Shown here in pieces: positions 24,345 through 35,540 of a stretch of DNA of 64,000 nucleotides. The notes beneath the pieces are model-generated. The model did not search any database, had not been told where the DNA came from, and saw nothing but the letters and a program-made list of their open reading frames with translations. The stretch spans positions 14,265,385-14,329,384 of the forward strand of contig CM077823.1 in assembly GCA_039720395.1 (NCBI GenBank). Reading direction: 5' to 3'. The stretch's first letter is position 1. Each line of letters begins with the position of its first letter. The DNA is from Liquidambar formosana (taxonomy: Eukaryota; Streptophyta; Magnoliopsida; Saxifragales; Altingiaceae). A program made the position numbers and the translations under genes.

Positions 24345-26719
24345 TATTGGGAATCACACTAGGGAGGAAAAACTACAAAGGCGGAATTAAAATTTTTCCT
24401 ACGATTCCCAAACCCATTAATCTTAATTATGCTTAATACAAAAACATAAACCCTAACTACCAAGAGAGTTGGGATTACTTACAGTTGATTAATGTCTTCT
24501 CCTTTATGCTCCTAGCTTTTTCTTCTCCTTTTTGCTCCAAGCTTTGTCTCCGGACAGCGGTGAATGAGCAGCCCAAGTGTGCTGCCTCCAACAGTATCCA
24601 CACCTAGCTAGAGCTTGTTGTCCTTTTCTTCTTGTTCTTATGGTTGCTAGAGGTGGAGAAGAGGGAGAGAGAGAGAGGGAGAGCTGTAATTTTTCCAGCC
24701 AGCCCTTGGGAGAATGAATTGTCTTCATGTGATCCCCACATAATGGGCATTATATAGCCCATTAATAGGGCCGGCCATAGGGGGATTCCTAACCCTAGTG
24801 GAATTTGTGTAATTACTCTTAATTACACAATTGACCCACTAGTTTGCATCAAATACAAATTAGCCCCTTAAAGAACTTTTCTTTAATCACTTATACCCTC
24901 TCTTTCATAGACAAACAAGCTCTCTTAGCATGATTAGTGTGTGACCCATTGGGTTCACATCATCAAGTAGTAGGAATAGCACATGTTGTGCACAATGGAA
25001 CACTTTCCATTAAAGGGTCTAATTGAAACTCCTTTCAATTCCCTAATTGATTATAACTCATTTATATCAATTAGAGCTTCTACTAACCATGAGTAACACC
25101 TAGCATATGGCTCATGGTGTGGTCCTTAATGAGGTGAATTATCATTTACAAAGAACCTTTCTGTTATAGTTTATAGGTTACAATTCCATCCTTCCATCAA
25201 CACAATATCTCCAATTGAACTAATAGGACATGGAAGTTTGTCAAGTCCCTAGTTCAATTACTTTATACTCATTCATTAATATCAACTCAATGATGAACTT
25301 ATGGAAACTCCTTTCCATATTTATTCTACCATGGGCCCATAGATTTAATGAGTTATATTCAATGAATGCTATATGAGACATTCACTCCCTTTTTCCTGAG
25401 AGTGATGGATTCCTTGTTGATCACTCACATGCCTTCACACACATAGCAGTAGGGCCAATGAACACCCTTACAGACCTCTGAATAGGATCTGCACTTAGTG
25501 TTATCAAACTTCTAAAGCTACATGTATAAGACAACCATGGTGTCTCAGGTCTAAGGATTACTTGTACCACTATAACAATGAGAAACTGATTGACAGGCAG
25601 GTTAAAACTCCATTCAGTTGATCTCATATCTTTGGTCACATTCAGTGTACCTATTCTTATAGGGGTGCTCACTCACCCGCTAGACCCGCAAAAACCGCCC
25701 AATCCGACCCAATCCGAAGGCATTGGGCAGTTTCAACCGATAGGGTGGGCGGGTAGCGGTTTAGAATTTTATTTTTTTGCGGTTTCGTGGGTGGTTGCAG
25801 TTTTGAAATATAAAAACCGACTAAAACCTACCCGCCCGCATATTTTTATACTTTATTAGATTATACACATAGCAGTATCTCATTGGTTCTTCATATTACA
25901 TTGGACACATGGCAAATGGAGGATGACCTTATCTCTTACCGATATTTAATTAGTTTTTTGCATTGTGAAGTCTTTTATCTTTTTGTTTTTATATTTATGC
26001 TTGTTTAATTTTATTTTTTTCCCAAGTTAATTGTTATTTTGTAATTTGTATGGCTTGTTTTGACCAAAACAATATTTATAATAATTGAAATGCAGTATGA
26101 AAGCCCTCAAAAATTCAAAATAGAATGGATGGATTTTTAAAAAATAAAGCAAGGTCTAGCTAAACTTAAATCCGCCAATCCGCCCGCAACCCACCCACCA
26201 ATCCGCATAGTTTGTGGGTTAAAACCGCCCAATCATATGGGCGGATGTGGGTGGAAATTTAGTTCACCCGATGAGTTGTGGGTTGGTTGCGGATGAACCC
26301 CAAACCCGACCCAAACCGACCCGTGAGCACCCCTATATTCTTATAATAGGCACCCACTTGTTGGTTGTAGTGTCTGCACACAAATAGCTTGAGACTAGCT
26401 ATTCTCCTATAGAGTCAACCTAACAAGTGCTAGTCCTATGGTTCATTACTATCCATCATAGTGAACCTTCAACTAGGAATGATTTAGGAGTTTAGTACAG
26501 AGATATATTTAGAATCTCAAAATTACAACCCTTTGTAATTTCATATTCTCAACTCTAACTCCATGGACAATGTAAATATAAATGATGCATATAAACATAA
26601 TAGAATAAGCCCTTTTATTAAATCAATAATAAATGTGACATATATAAATGAAATCAATTGATTGTTCCTAATCCCTAAACAATCATCTCTATGATTGGCT
26701 CTAGGGCATAATCCTAACA
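24345..26719 (-). repeat. 5' LTR of the minus-strand Copia, with hAT insertion
   Basis: Aligns with 16485-18179. The terminal dinucleotide next to the primer site is TA instead of TG. It carries the 676-bp hAT element at 25660-26335 and its 8-bp duplication, so the LTR proper is about 1691 bp. Confidence 0.9.
25660..26335. mobile_element. Non-autonomous hAT element, TAGGGGTG family (copy 2)
   Basis: 676 bp with ends TAGGGGTGCTCAC / GTGAGCACCCCTA. It has a perfect 8-bp target duplication, TATTCTTA, at 25652-25659 and 26336-26343. The sister LTR at 17792 has the single uninterrupted target. The interior ends are rich in 'aaccgccca', 'ccgaccc' and 'cccgcc' motifs, different from copy 1. No transposase frame is seen. 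Confidence 0.95.
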
Positions 26720-26724
26720 ATTGT

Positions 26725-27420
26725 CACAAAAAGAATTAACAAAACGATACTGTTTAGCATGTGCCTCACTATTGGTGACAAATTTATTTCATTGCAAAAG
26801 ATAGATTATTAGCAATAAAAATTGTATTTGTTACTGAAAATTTGGCGCCAAATTTCATGCTGGAGTCAATTGGTGGGAAAGATTTTTAGCAACAAACCAA
26901 TGTATTTGTCGAAGAAGGAATTAACAAAACAACACCGTTTATCATGTGCCTCACTATTGCAACAAATTTATTTCATTGTGAAAGATAGATTATTAGCAAC
27001 AAAATTGTATTTGTCACTAAAACTTTGGCACCAAATTCCATCATAGCTGCAATTGGTGGGAAAGATTTTTGGCAACAAACCAACGTATTTGTCGCAAAAA
27101 GAATTAACAAAATGACGCCGTTTAGCACATGTCTCACTATTGGCGACAAATTTATTTCGTTACAAAAGATAGATTATTGGCAACGAAAGTGTATTTGTCA
27201 CTAAAAATTTTGGCACTAAATTCTGTGTTGGAGCCAATTGGTGGAAAAGACTTTTGGTGACAAACAAACGTCTTTGTCGCAAAAAGAATTAACAAAACGA
27301 TGCCATTTAGCATATGTCTCACTAATGGCGACAAATTTACTTTGTTGCCAAAGGGGTATTATTAGGGACAAAGTACTATTCGTCGTTGAAACTTTGGCAC
27401 CAAATTTGATGTCAAAATCA
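26725..27420. repeat. ~185-bp tandem array, right part
   Basis: It continues the array of 16134-16484 after the Copia insertion. The 'ttggtgggaaaga' landmark recurs near 26870, 27054 and 27237 (spacing 184 and 183 bp). The GACAAATTT/AAATTTGTC motifs resemble CACTA subterminal repeats. The last unit is diverged near 27350-27420. Confidence 0.8.
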
Positions 27421-28009
27421 ATAATGATTGAACAACTAATGACATGATATATATTAAGATCTTAAAAAATCATATTTATAATTTGAACTACCAATTAACG
27501 ACATGATGTTTGTGAACCACGGGTTTCGATCTAGGGGGAAGGAGAACCCTTCTTTTAAAAAGACTTGTACAGATTTAAATTAATAAAAATCTGGTTTTTA
27601 AAAGGTTCACAAAAACAAAACAAATAAGGAGTCGCCACCTCATTTTTAGGAAAAGAGGAAAACCATAAAAACAGTTTTTAAAGAAAACCTTTGAAAACAA
27701 ACCTCATGACTCCGATCAAGGAAAAGCAGGTCTATCAAAACAAGAGAGGATTCAGAGACTAAGTTACGATGTGGGAAGGTTCTAGGAAACATCCTATAGG
27801 CACCCACATCACCCTAAAATGGGTCTCTGAATTCATATGGGCTATTTCAATCACTTCCTAATTAGTCACCATGCATATGCAAAGAATCATCCATAAATAA
27901 TCCACATTCATCCATGAACATCCATAAAGCATATAAACATCCATAAAGCATGTAAACATCCATGAACAAGTATGAGAGATATGGAAAGCAGCAGAGAGAT
28001 TGAACAAAC

Positions 28010-28155
28010 AAATCCATCCTATCCACTAGCAAATATGTGATGGATAAATGAGCAAGCAAACAAATCCATCCTATCCACTAACAAATATGTGATGGATAAA
28101 TGTATAGGCATGGGTCCATCCTACTCCTCTAGCATATATGTGATGGACAAATGGG
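28010..28155. repeat. ~70-bp tandem repeat inside the solo LTR
   Basis: The units contain 'aatccatcctatccactagcaaatatgtgatggataaatg'. There are two close copies and a diverged third ('ctcctctagcatatatgtgatggacaaatggg'). Confidence 0.75.
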
Positions 28156-28389
28156 TAGAAAGAAAGAAGAAAAGAAAGAAAAAGAAAACCTAGGATACTT
28201 AGTATCCTAGGGCGGACTTGAACATCAAATGAGCGCCTACGTACCTTACATGCAAAGATGTAAGGATCAAAGTCCACGTAGTTCGATTGAGAAGGGGTTA
28301 CTCCCTTTACAATGAACTATAAACCCTAAGTTTCTAACTTAAGAAAAGAAGAGTTTTAAAAGAAGGATTTCCAAAAAAAAGAATTTGAG

Positions 28390-28545
28390 AAAAGATAGAA
28401 GTTGAAAAGAGATAGAACTCTTATCCAAAAAGAAGTTTTAGAAAAGTAGAATTCTAAAAGAGATAGAACTCTAGATAAAATAGAATTTTAATGAAAGTAG
28501 AATTCTAAAAGAGGTAGAACTCTAAGTAAAACAGAATTTTAAGAG
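28390..28545. repeat. Short tandem repeat, 'agatagaactct' units
   Basis: About three units of roughly 60 bp containing 'aaaagtagaattctaaaagagatagaactct' and 'agaatttta'. The units diverge moderately. Confidence 0.65.
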
Positions 28546-28649
28546 AGTTGGAAACATAGGACTTCTAATTCAAAGTAAAGATAATAACCCTAGGAGGGAG
28601 AAGAGAACAATTCACACAATACTCACCATGAACCACTTACCATATGCAA

Positions 28650-29080
28650 ATTATCCGAAACATTGAGAAAACATCGATTAATCACCCTATGTATTCTATA
28701 GGGTAATTATTAAGCTCAAACCATTCATATTCATGCTCAAATCATCATTAGAAAACCTAATTCAAATCTGAACAGAATACTAAATATGCATATAATGACC
28801 CTACACTCATGCAAATAACAAAAATCAAAAGAAAAACTCAATCCTATATGCTCCTATATGCTCAAATCATCCCGAAACATCGAGAAACCACCAATTAATC
28901 ATCCTATGTATTCTATAAGGCAATTATTAAGCTCAAATCATTCATATTCATGCTCAAATCATTATTAGAAGACCTAAATCAAATCTGGACAGAATGCTAA
29001 GTATGCATATAATGACCCTAAACTCATGCAAATAACAAAAATCAAAAGAAAAACTCAATCCTATGTGCTCCTATATGCCC
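28650..29080. repeat. ~208-bp direct duplication inside the solo LTR
   Basis: Two adjacent copies start 'tccgaaacattgagaaaaca' (about 28661) and 'cccgaaacatcgagaaacca' (about 28869). Each runs through 'ctatgtattctata' and 'gcatataatgaccctaaactcatgcaaataac' to 'ctcaatcctat'. They are highly similar, so the duplication is relatively young. Confidence 0.8.
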
Positions 29081-30151
29081 TAAACACCCTATCATGCACA
29101 AAACTATCAAAAACATGCTAAATAGGCATTACCATGATGAAAATATCATATGACAATCCTAAACATGAAAAGAAAATCTACCATGATGCCTTAGGTAAGT
29201 ACTTTATGTAAGAATGTGAAATAATCATCCTTACGGCGAGCTTTCTTAAGTAAAACTATCCGAAGATAATTTTACGTAGAAATCACTCCGTATAAATGGT
29301 TTCTTCACATATCCTACGTAAAATACATATCTAAGAATGCAAAGAAACTCACAGCGTACTTAAATACACTCCAGAAAGCACCTATGCACGACCTCACCCT
29401 CTAAGGACGATAATTATCTTCGAAAAGAATAATTACCCATACACCTATGAAGATGAGGCCTACACAGCAAGTGTCCTATACAAAAGATGCTTAAAATCAT
29501 GCATATAATTGAACCATGAAGAGAAAATGGCCTAAACACATCAACTAATTTTTTATGCAAAACGTACCTCTATCCTTAAGGGAGAAACTATCCTACCAGC
29601 ACACAATTCGCAATCCTAATCCACTAACATGCATTCTCATCATATTTGAACCATATACACTCTAAAATATAGAGTATATATGATTCCTAAATCAATTCTA
29701 AGCCATAATTATGCAGAGAATGGAGTAGAAGAAAAAAAGGATGCAAGGGAGACTTACAACAAAGCAAGGGTCTTCGCTGCGTTCTTCCTTCTCTTTGGCT
29801 TGGTTCCCTTCTAGTTCTCCTTTGAAATTACAGTAGAAAGCCTCCTCCAAGTGATATGGGTGTGTTGAAACTCGTGGTCCCTCTCTCTCTTATGAATATG
29901 AAGTGTCAAATAAGCCAAAAGTCCTTTATGCTGATGAATGAGCTTCTATTTATAACCAACCAACCATATGAACCAATGGTTGGGATTAATTCACCATAAA
30001 ATCAATCTAGGGCTGTGATTAAATCCCATGAATGTTAAACAACTCAAAACCACCTCCCAATAGGCTTAGAAGTCCTTTAGAAGGCTGAAATTCGGAGTGA
30101 TAGAGTCCCATTTCGTCAAAAACTCAAAAGGAGAAAAATCAAGATGGAGGG

Positions 30152-30231
30152 CTCGGGTGACCGGTTGGGTGAACCGGTTGGACCGGTTGGCCCAACCGGT
30201 TGGACCGGTTGGGTGAACCGGTCACCCGAGA
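30152..30231. repeat. CCGGTT palindromic hairpin cassette
   Basis: The outer arms are an exact inverted repeat, CTCGGGTGACCGGTT / AACCGGTCACCCGAG. The inside is a run of AACCGGTTGG and GGACCGGTTGG units, themselves palindromic around ACCGGT. It is strikingly GC-rich compared with its surroundings. Confidence 0.8.
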
Positions 30232-30868
30232 GGAATCCCAAAATTTTGGAATTCTAGCTCGGTTTGGACTCTGAACTTCAAACGGACACAAATTCTTCAT
30301 TTTAACTCCGATTTGAGTGATTCAAAAGCCAAAATTTCAAGGATTCAATCTAGAATAAGCCTAAAATATTCTTGAACCAAAAATCCCTGACCACAGTCAA
30401 GTGGCTGGGTTTTCATGAGGCGATTACTCAAAAAACAGTCAATTAAGCATAGAGTAATGTGGTGAACCAATCCCAAACCTATCAATAAATTCAATAGGCA
30501 CTTCAATTAGGCTCATTTCATCATTCTAAGGTCAATGGAATACTCTGGAATAAATTTGGAAGTCAATTGGAAAATATACGAAGTAAAAGACGAAATTGCT
30601 CTTCAAGTCGCAAAAGTTCTAATTAATTATCCAAACCTATCTGGAATTGAACCAAATTTGACACACATATCTAAAATGATCCTAGAAACTAAATGCAAGT
30701 AATGGGACTCAACAAAAAGACAAAAATATGCATGCAATGATGACCTATTCTCCTAAGGCTTAAAAGGGCAAAAGTGTCCTTTAAGGCTTAGGGACTCCTA
30801 GATGCTTCTAAACCTATCCAAATGCTATCATGATCTCATGGGGGTGAAAATGGGGTGTCTACAATGTT

Positions 30869-31044
30869 ATAAAGATATCTAGTTGCTAGCATATGCGAAT
30901 TTCATATTAATGATTGAACGATTAAAAAATTTCCATTGCTAAATTCCAAAAACAATTCAGGATAAGATGTTATAAAGGGTTTTGATCGCTATTTTTCAAG
31001 TTCATGTTAATGATCAGACAATATATAGACCTTTGAATTGCCAC
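30869..31044. other. Short flank between two LTR insertions
   Basis: 176 bp of AT-rich sequence with 'ttcatattaatgattgaac' and 'ttcatgttaatgatcagac'. It continues the pre-insertion sequence left of 27511. No gene. Confidence 0.5.
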
Positions 31045-32635
31045 TGTTGTCCCATGCGAACAACCCTAGAAGGGGGTGAATAGGGTTTTCGGCTAAGTAT
31101 GAAATCAAATGCAATTTTAAAATCAGTTTATTGCAAGTAAGAATAAATTTAAGAACACGTAATAAGATAATTAATAAGAAGATTAAGAGAGAGAGATTGC
31201 AAATGATATTAATGAGATTCAACCTTTTTACCTACATCCTCGCCTCAAGACTTGCTTGAGGATTCACCAATCCACTATACTAATGTCCTTGCAGGTGGAG
31301 ATCAAACCTTTACAAACACAAGTGTTCTTCACTAACACTTGCACAAATGCACTCTCCAAGTGCTACAAATTGGAGGATCTCACAAACCTTCAATAATGGA
31401 TGATTTGAGTTTGTTTTTGTGCTAATAAAGCTTTCTCAAAAGAGTAAATACACGGTAGTTGAATGCACACGCAACTAATGATTGAATTTGAATGAATGCT
31501 CACAAGAGAATTAGGGCTTGTAATGAATGATCTTGTTATATAATCAATGAATGCTCATCAATGAGTTTAAACCCTTATATAGATAGCCCATTGGTTATAT
31601 AAAATCATTTGGGTTCATTAAATGTAGGGAATTAGAGTTTGGTGCGCATTTATTACTCAAAAGACCGTTTAAAAAACTAGTCGTTATGTGTTAACCCAAG
31701 AGATTCAAACGTCTGATTCTGGTTTAAGACGTCTTATTCAGGCATCTTAAAAAACTAGAGGATAGATTAAACATGGGTCTGAGGCAGGTGTTTAAGAGTT
31801 ATAGTTCGCGAGGATTTCAAACATCTTAAAGGGTTTCAGAGGTCTTAAACCCAAAACCAAGACGTCTTATTCAAGAGTCTTAAAAAATCAGAGAGGGTCT
31901 GATATAGGTACTCATAAATCAAACTTCTTAAGCTTTAAGCAGATGTCTTAAATTAGTTTCAGATGTTTTAATCTTAAATCAGACTTCTTAAAGCTCTACA
32001 CAAAGTGCACTAATTTAAAACGATTAAGTACAAACACAATGGAGATCATTTTAATGAGTCTAAAGACTCTAAACATGGTCAATAAGATTCAATTAATATG
32101 TAAAATGATTAATGCATGAATCTAAAGCCCTTAATAGAAAAGTGAGCATCAAATGGGATCAATCTTACATTGAATCCTAATTTTCTCACACATAGAATAA
32201 TATGTCTTCACTTGATCTTCCTTTGTAGTGAGAATAGGTTCTTTTTTTGATGTCTATGTATGCTCTATGCTTTTGATAAGTCATTTGACCTTTAATTGAA
32301 TATTGAAGCTAAACATTCATGTCTTAAGTTCAACTAAAATTGACCCATAAAGTGATTAAACCAAAAAAACCCAATATTGATTAAGTGGTTCGTGTTAGGC
32401 TATGTGGAGCCTAGTATTTTGTTCGACCTAGTTGACAGCACTTGATTTGGTTCGCCTTTGGAAGCGAAAAGTTTAAAATGGGATACTTTAGGAGGCTCAA
32501 AATCTCGACGGCTTGAGTTTAGGTGAACCATGTAAATATATGTTGATTTTTTGTCTTTATTTTTGATTTCTGCTTTAATTTGGCATCTCATAGATTGTGG
32601 AACTGTGTAATTCCCAAACAGTTCAACCATTGTCC
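31045..32635 (-). mobile_element. SIRE/Maximus-like Copia solo LTR or LTR fragment
   Basis: The start TGTTGTCCCATGCGAACAACCC followed by 'gggggtgaatagggt' is the reverse complement of the LTR end seen at 48455-48490. Further matches, in inverse orientation, are 'cctcgcctcaag', 'gaggattcaccaatccacta' and 'aacctttacaa'. The right boundary and target duplication are not resolved; the end given is approximate. It carries its own palindromic repeats of the type AGACGTCTTA (31720-31990) in the position where the 47 kb LTR carries CAGTCGACTG repeats. Confidence 0.65.
31700..31995. repeat. AGACGTCTTA-type palindromic repeats
   Basis: Variants aagacgtctta, cagatgtctta, cagaggtctta and cagacttctta recur about eight times, spaced irregularly, many with 'ttcagg/ttcaag' after them. 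They lie within the minus-strand LTR. Confidence 0.6.
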
Positions 32636-32639
32636 CACA

Positions 32640-33602
32640 AACCCAACCAAGTCAATTGGACAATAACAAAATGATAACGTTAAGATTCCACCATTTGATT
32701 ATTGTATTTTCTTGTGACTTTATGTTTTCCATTTTAATTATTATTATTTATATTGTTTCATTTAATTTGAAATATTGATTATGACTCATTGGTTATTAAA
32801 TTTCAAATCTAAGGTGGAGATTCAAGCACTATTAACACTTGTGTGCTAAATCACCTTTTCTTTTCAAATATATTTACAATAGTTTTTTTTTTCTTTTTTT
32901 TTTTTTAAAAAAATTTATTTAAATTATTTTTATAATATTAAAAATAAAAATAATTATAAAATTAGGAGGGGAGATTTGGAGTGAGATAAAAATATATTTA
33001 TAAAATTAGGATTTCACTCAAGTAGCATTTTAGAATTTTTGGTACTAGGGAGATTTGGAGGGAAATTAAAATTTCATTGTCAAAACATAGACTTTTATAA
33101 CAAATTTATTTATTATGCTCAGAATTTGAAGGAAAATCATCAAAATGACGTCATTTGACTTAGGGGGGAATTTTTCCCATATTACATCTCACGCGCCAAA
33201 ACCCTTTGATTAGGAAAAGAATTTTTCACACTCTAGATCTTTCTCTCTCTCACCCTCTTTGTCTCCCTTCCTCTCTCACACATAACCCCCAATCTTGTAA
33301 AACCTTCATCTTTAGCAAATCTCTGTTCTCGCTCTAGCAATACCCTCTTGTTCAAAAATTCTCCATTCACTCTCTAGCAATACCTTCTTCTCCCCAAATC
33401 AACGGTCCTCCTGGTGATGAAGGAATAGGGAGTGACAAAGGAATAGAGTTTCTTTGGATCACGAACGTTGGCTCTCTAACATCTAGGTCAGTTCTACTAG
33501 TTTCTTATTCTCCTTCTTCTTCTTTGTCTTTTGCAATTTTGAGTTAGGGTTTCATCCTCATCAGCATAATAGGTTTGATACACACACACATATATATCCA
33601 TA

Positions 33603-33641
<39 letters not shown>

Positions 33642-33759
33642 ATAATCAAATGAGTTATATTATTAGAGAACACAAAATAGTTTCTTTACCATCCTCATTA
33701 TTCAACTCCGCATAAAGAACAGAATATGGGAGTTATAATTAAATGAGTTATAATAGGTT

Positions 33760-33796
<37 letters not shown>

Positions 33797-33934
33797 TATA
33801 TCGTACACTGGATAAAATTGAACAACAGAATCCTAGGTTGTTGACTGAAGATATTAGATTTTGCACCTACTCAAGATCACAAAGGTGACCCCTTTTGCTG
33901 ACAGATAGGATTGTTTGGTCTAACGTGGTGAGTA
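32640..33934. other. Non-coding interval upstream of the viral remnant
   Basis: AT-rich, then a pyrimidine-rich stretch (33235-33300). Two long (TA)n runs lie at 33604-33640 and 33762-33794. It may include leader sequence of the caulimovirid insertion, but I see no diagnostic motif. Confidence 0.45.
33604..33640. repeat. (TA)n microsatellite
   Basis: About 18 TA units. A second run lies at 33762-33794, preceded in both cases by 'ataggtttgata', so the two stretches may be copies. Confidence 0.95.
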
Positions 33935-35490
33935 ATGGCAAATTCCAGTTCTTCTGGTTCTTCTACAAAACGTTCTCCTTCATCTGCTTCTCTTTCTCTT
34001 AGAACCTCTTCTGCTTCTAAGGTAGATTTATTATATGAGATGGAATATCTTCCTAAAGATAGTAAAATCCTTGTCACAGAATTCCTATAGTTAATCCTTA
34101 TACTATTTTTACTAAATCTTCTTCTTTTTTTAAAACAAAATTAAAAAAATATTTAGGTCCTTCTCAGTCTTCTCCTGTTAAAGAATATGTCCAAGCTTCT
34201 AAGTTTGATCAATATCACATTCCTTCCCAGGAAACAGAACATTTTGTTACCCTTTCTTTGCCTCAAGAATTCATTGCTCCTTGGCAACAACAAAGTTTCA
34301 CTCATCTCCATTTTAGAGCGGTACAACTCGCTCTTACCTTTCATGGAAGAAAAGGTCAACCTGCTGTTTCCAGAATAGCTCTCCTTGATTCTCGATTCAC
34401 AGAGTATTAAATGCTATAATAGGAAATGTTCAGACAACATTAAATGCTGGCACAATTTTTGTCACTCTTTTTCCCAACTTCAACATGCCTCTCAAAGATC
34501 CATATATTTGCGATGCTCTCAAAGTGCAAATTCAAATTTCTGGAGCCTCATAGATTTTAGATACTTTCTCTGCTACTCTCCATTATTAGATTGCTTACAG
34601 ACTTCAGAATCATGCCTTTGATGTTGTTGTCCTACTTTAGCTCAGTCCATTGATGCTCTTCTAATCCAAGTGGACTCCTATATTCTTCTCTCTTGTACTT
34701 ATGTTCCCAGACAACTCACTCAGGATCAGCCGACAAAGCTCCTCTCCGCAAGCTGGGTTACTAAGTATGAAAATATGCCTCAAGCTGCTAAGCCAACTTT
34801 GGCCACTAATATACTATTCATTAGAAAAGAAAATGGCTTAGTTGAAATTCGCTTCAATCAATCCTCCACTCTAGAAGAAGCTCCTGTGTTTCCAACCCAG
34901 ATTGCTATGCTTCACCCAGTTCAAGCTATTCACGAAAAAAAGCTTAAAACAGTTGCCTTTAATGCTGATGGTAATCCTATTTTGGAAGGCAAATCTGCTT
35001 CTGGTTATATTTAGTGGGATATTTGTGATTGTGATGACTGTCTTTTTGATGAGGAGCTGGTTAATCCTTTTCCGAACAAGAAATCCTCCCAATAAATCCT
35101 TCAAGAACGATGTGAAGCTAGTGATCCTTCTGTTGATCTCCTTAGAGAACCCTCTGATAAATTTGACTATTATGTCCTTTACTCTGACAAAAGGACATCT
35201 CCCACTACCAAATCCCTTGGGTGTAAATCTGTCCCTACAGACTCTCCTTTTCATCCCTCTACCAAACCCTCTCTTATACCTTACTATCAAGAGGTTCTTC
35301 CTCTTCTTCCACCTCCACTCACTTCACTAAAACCCTTCACTCACAATCTTCCATCCTGTTCTATGATCTCCCAGGCTTCCCCATCATACCATGAAGAATT
35401 TTGCCCTCTTCAAGACTTTGATCATCCCCAACATGGCCACAAACACAAGTGGAAAATTTCCAACCCCATTGGCTTCACTTCAGAAGGAAC
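33935..35490 (+). pseudogene. Endogenous caulimovirid movement-protein-like remnant
   Basis: A serine-rich N-terminus begins at 33935 and ends at a stop codon at 34088-34090. Similarity resumes in another frame (about 34140-34405) with text typical of plant pararetroviral 30K-type movement proteins, such as LPQEFIAPWQQQSFTHLHF. It stops again near 34408, then shifts frame at least twice through 34440-35015. Movement proteins enlarge plasmodesmata for cell-to-cell spread; that is known of the family. Here no intact frame exists. I recognised no coat protein, protease or reverse transcriptase nearby, so this is a fragment. The part after 35015 (to 35490) is weaker and continues as broken frames ending at a (TA)n run. 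A domesticated or retrotransposon-borne movement-protein homologue is an alternative. Confidence 0.6.
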
Positions 35491-35495
35491 CCCAA

Positions 35496-35540
35496 ATATA
35501 TATATATATATATATATATATAGATATATATATATATATA
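35496..35540. repeat. (TA)n microsatellite
   Basis: A TA run with two GATA interruptions closes the viral-like fragment. Confidence 0.95.

Larger units (their letters stand above)
16485..26719 (-). mobile_element. Minus-strand Ty1/Copia retrotransposon, 10.2 kb
   Basis: The element is bounded by LTRs 16485-18179 and 24345-26719. Orientation is set by the primer-binding site TGGTATCAGAGCCA (reverse complement of 24330-24343, complementary to initiator Met tRNA) and a purine-rich tract (GCAAGTGGGAGAT on the minus strand, 18180-18192). The flanks are TTTGT (16480-16484) and ATTGT (26720-26724), a one-mismatch 5-bp duplication. Domain order on the minus strand is gag, integrase, RT, RNase H, which is Copia order. 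Internal frames are broken. A leader of about 3.5 kb separates the primer site from gag. It sits inside the 185-bp array. Confidence 0.88.
27511..30863 (-). mobile_element. Solo-LTR-like insertion, probably Gypsy/Tat-type
   Basis: 3353 bp with a perfect 5-bp duplication, ATGTT, at 27506-27510 and 30864-30868. The plus-strand ends are TGTGAACCACGGG...GGGGTGTCTACA. The minus-strand start TGTAGACACCCCATTTTCACC resembles the long LTRs of Tat/Ogre-type Gypsy elements, hence the strand call. There is no internal primer site, coding region or terminal duplication, so it looks like one long LTR left by recombination. Inside are several tandem repeats and a GC-rich hairpin at 30152-30231. A small complete element is a less likely alternative. 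Confidence 0.7.

Noticed and set aside
28010..28155. Regular repeats that could suggest a CRISPR-like array.
   Set aside because: Only about three diverged units without uniform spacers, inside a plant LTR; CRISPR does not apply to plant nuclear DNA.
32190..32235. 'cttgatcttcctttgtagtg' as a CACTA right end matching 15322.
   Set aside because: It lies inside the minus-strand SIRE-like LTR and lacks GACAAA subterminal repeats, so the similarity to CACTACAA...ATCAAG is probably chance.
34871..35330. Overlapping 139- and 142-residue frames on opposite strands.
   Set aside because: They overlap the decayed viral-like fragment; neither matches the expected frame of the whole region nor a known domain.
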